NCBI GenBank assembly: GCA_028820995.1
Contig: JAPPHR010000112.1
Coordinates: forward strand, 1-41,883
Reading direction: 5' to 3'
Source: Rhodospirillales bacterium
GTDB lineage: Bacteria; Pseudomonadota; Alphaproteobacteria; UBA828
Length of the DNA: 41,883 bases
Under the pieces are notes generated by a model that saw only the letters and a program-made list of their open reading frames with translations, was not told the origin of the DNA and ran no database searches. The position numbers were made by a program, and so were the translations under genes. Below are positions 41,350-41,883 of this stretch, piece after piece (the first letter of the stretch is position 1; each line of letters starts with the position of its first letter).

Positions 41350-41883
41350 TCTACGACGAGCCGCGCTTCATGCCGGGCGGCGATACCTTCGTGCTGGTGC
41401 AGTTCGGCGACGATGCCCGCATCGACCTCAACTTCATGGCTCTCGGGCTCACCGCCGCGCTGCGGGAAGACGGCACCAGGGGCGTGATCGACACCAACCC
41501 CTCCTACAACTCGGTGGTCGTCGAGTACGAGCCGGACCTGATCGGCCTGGACGATCTGGAGCGGGAGCTTCGGCGCCTGATCGAGGGGCTCGGGTCGGTG
41601 GAAGACCTGGAGCTCGAAAGTCGGCTCGCCTACCTGCCCGTGATGTACAACGACCCCTGGACCGAGGCCTGTGTCGAGGACTATGCCCAGCGTATCGCGC
41701 CGCGCAACGGCGACCCGGAATTCGTGGCCCGCATCAACGGGCTGGAAGATAAAGCTCAACTAGCGCGTGTACACTCGGGGACCGAGCACTGGGTCGTCGC
41801 CGTCTGCTCCACGCCGGGCCTGCCGCTCATGGTGGCGCTCGACCCGCGCTGCGCCATCACCTCGCCCAAGTACAACCCGCCCC
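41346..41883 (+). CDS. PxpB/KipI-family subunit, second copy (cut by window end)
   Basis: The first 179 residues are present. It starts at GTG 41346, giving (M)IYDEPRFMPGGDTF, and continues with RIDLNFMALGLTAALRED, YEPDLIGLDDLERELRRL, ARVHSGTEHWVVAVCSTPG and PRCAITSPKYNPP. It shares many positions with the first copy at 38752 (by eye roughly half), so the two are paralogues of the same divergent subfamily. It is translationally coupled with pxpC. The rest lies beyond the window. Confidence 0.88.
   Translation, partial: MIYDEPRFMPGGDTFVLVQFGDDARIDLNFMALGLTAALREDGTRGVIDTNPSYNSVVVEYEPDLIGLDDLERELRRLIEGLGSVEDLELESRLAYLPVMYNDPWTEACVEDYAQRIAPRNGDPEFVARINGLEDKAQLARVHSGTEHWVVAVCSTPGLPLMVALDPRCAITSPKYNPP

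Overview
The window is GC-rich chromosomal DNA, most likely from an alphaproteobacterium, perhaps near Rhodospirillales. The evidence is the ntrY-ntrX-trkA ... hfq-hflX order, a CIRCE-controlled groESL operon, a short MetG directly after holB, and a dif-type Xer site of the alphaproteobacterial form. No rRNA, tRNA or CRISPR array was seen.

Positions 1-4.5 kb hold a housekeeping run on the + strand: the end of holB, then metG, tatD, a PhnP-like metallo-hydrolase and mazG. A near-perfect 28-bp dif site (3349-3376) lies between the metallo-hydrolase and mazG. GGGNAGGG motifs (the FtsK-orienting KOPS word) point at it in 10 of 11 cases found by hand. The nearby housekeeping operons also run toward it from both sides, so the window appears to contain the replication terminus. 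Just beyond it, a phage-derived DUF3486-type gene is bracketed by an exact 19-bp direct repeat.

Positions 5.7-16.5 kb are mostly minus strand: groES-groEL with promoter, CIRCE and terminator, then hflX, hfq, a HAD phosphatase, a D-amino-acid aminotransferase, trkA, ntrX and ntrY. Tight spacing suggests one regulatory operon (nitrogen/redox two-component system, potassium uptake, RNA chaperone). The GroEL is somewhat divergent and has a long GGM tail.

Positions 16.6-30 kb are small-molecule metabolism: a cupin, a SnoaL-like protein and an MmgE/PrpD protein on the minus strand; divergently, a tiny GatC/AtzG-like protein, an amidase, a VOC protein and an FAD oxygenase that seems to start at AUC. 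Then come glnS (unusual for this class), a luciferase-like oxidoreductase, an SDR, a PPOX flavoprotein, an orphan AAA/DUF4143 ATPase, a TauD-like dioxygenase and an enolase-superfamily enzyme.

Positions 29.9-32.9 kb are accessory: an exported HNH/Excalibur nuclease, a low-complexity-tailed protein whose upstream region carries a third copy of the palindrome seen near dif, and a sterol desaturase-family membrane protein. Positions 33-41.9 kb hold a second catabolic group: HyuB, a luciferase-like enzyme, a CMD-like protein, a fused E1 alpha/beta TPP dehydrogenase, a PxpB-like protein, a ParE toxin-antitoxin pair, then PxpC and a second PxpB-like protein cut by the window end. The content suggests degradation of amides, lactams or hydantoin-like compounds, but no substrate can be named from sequence.
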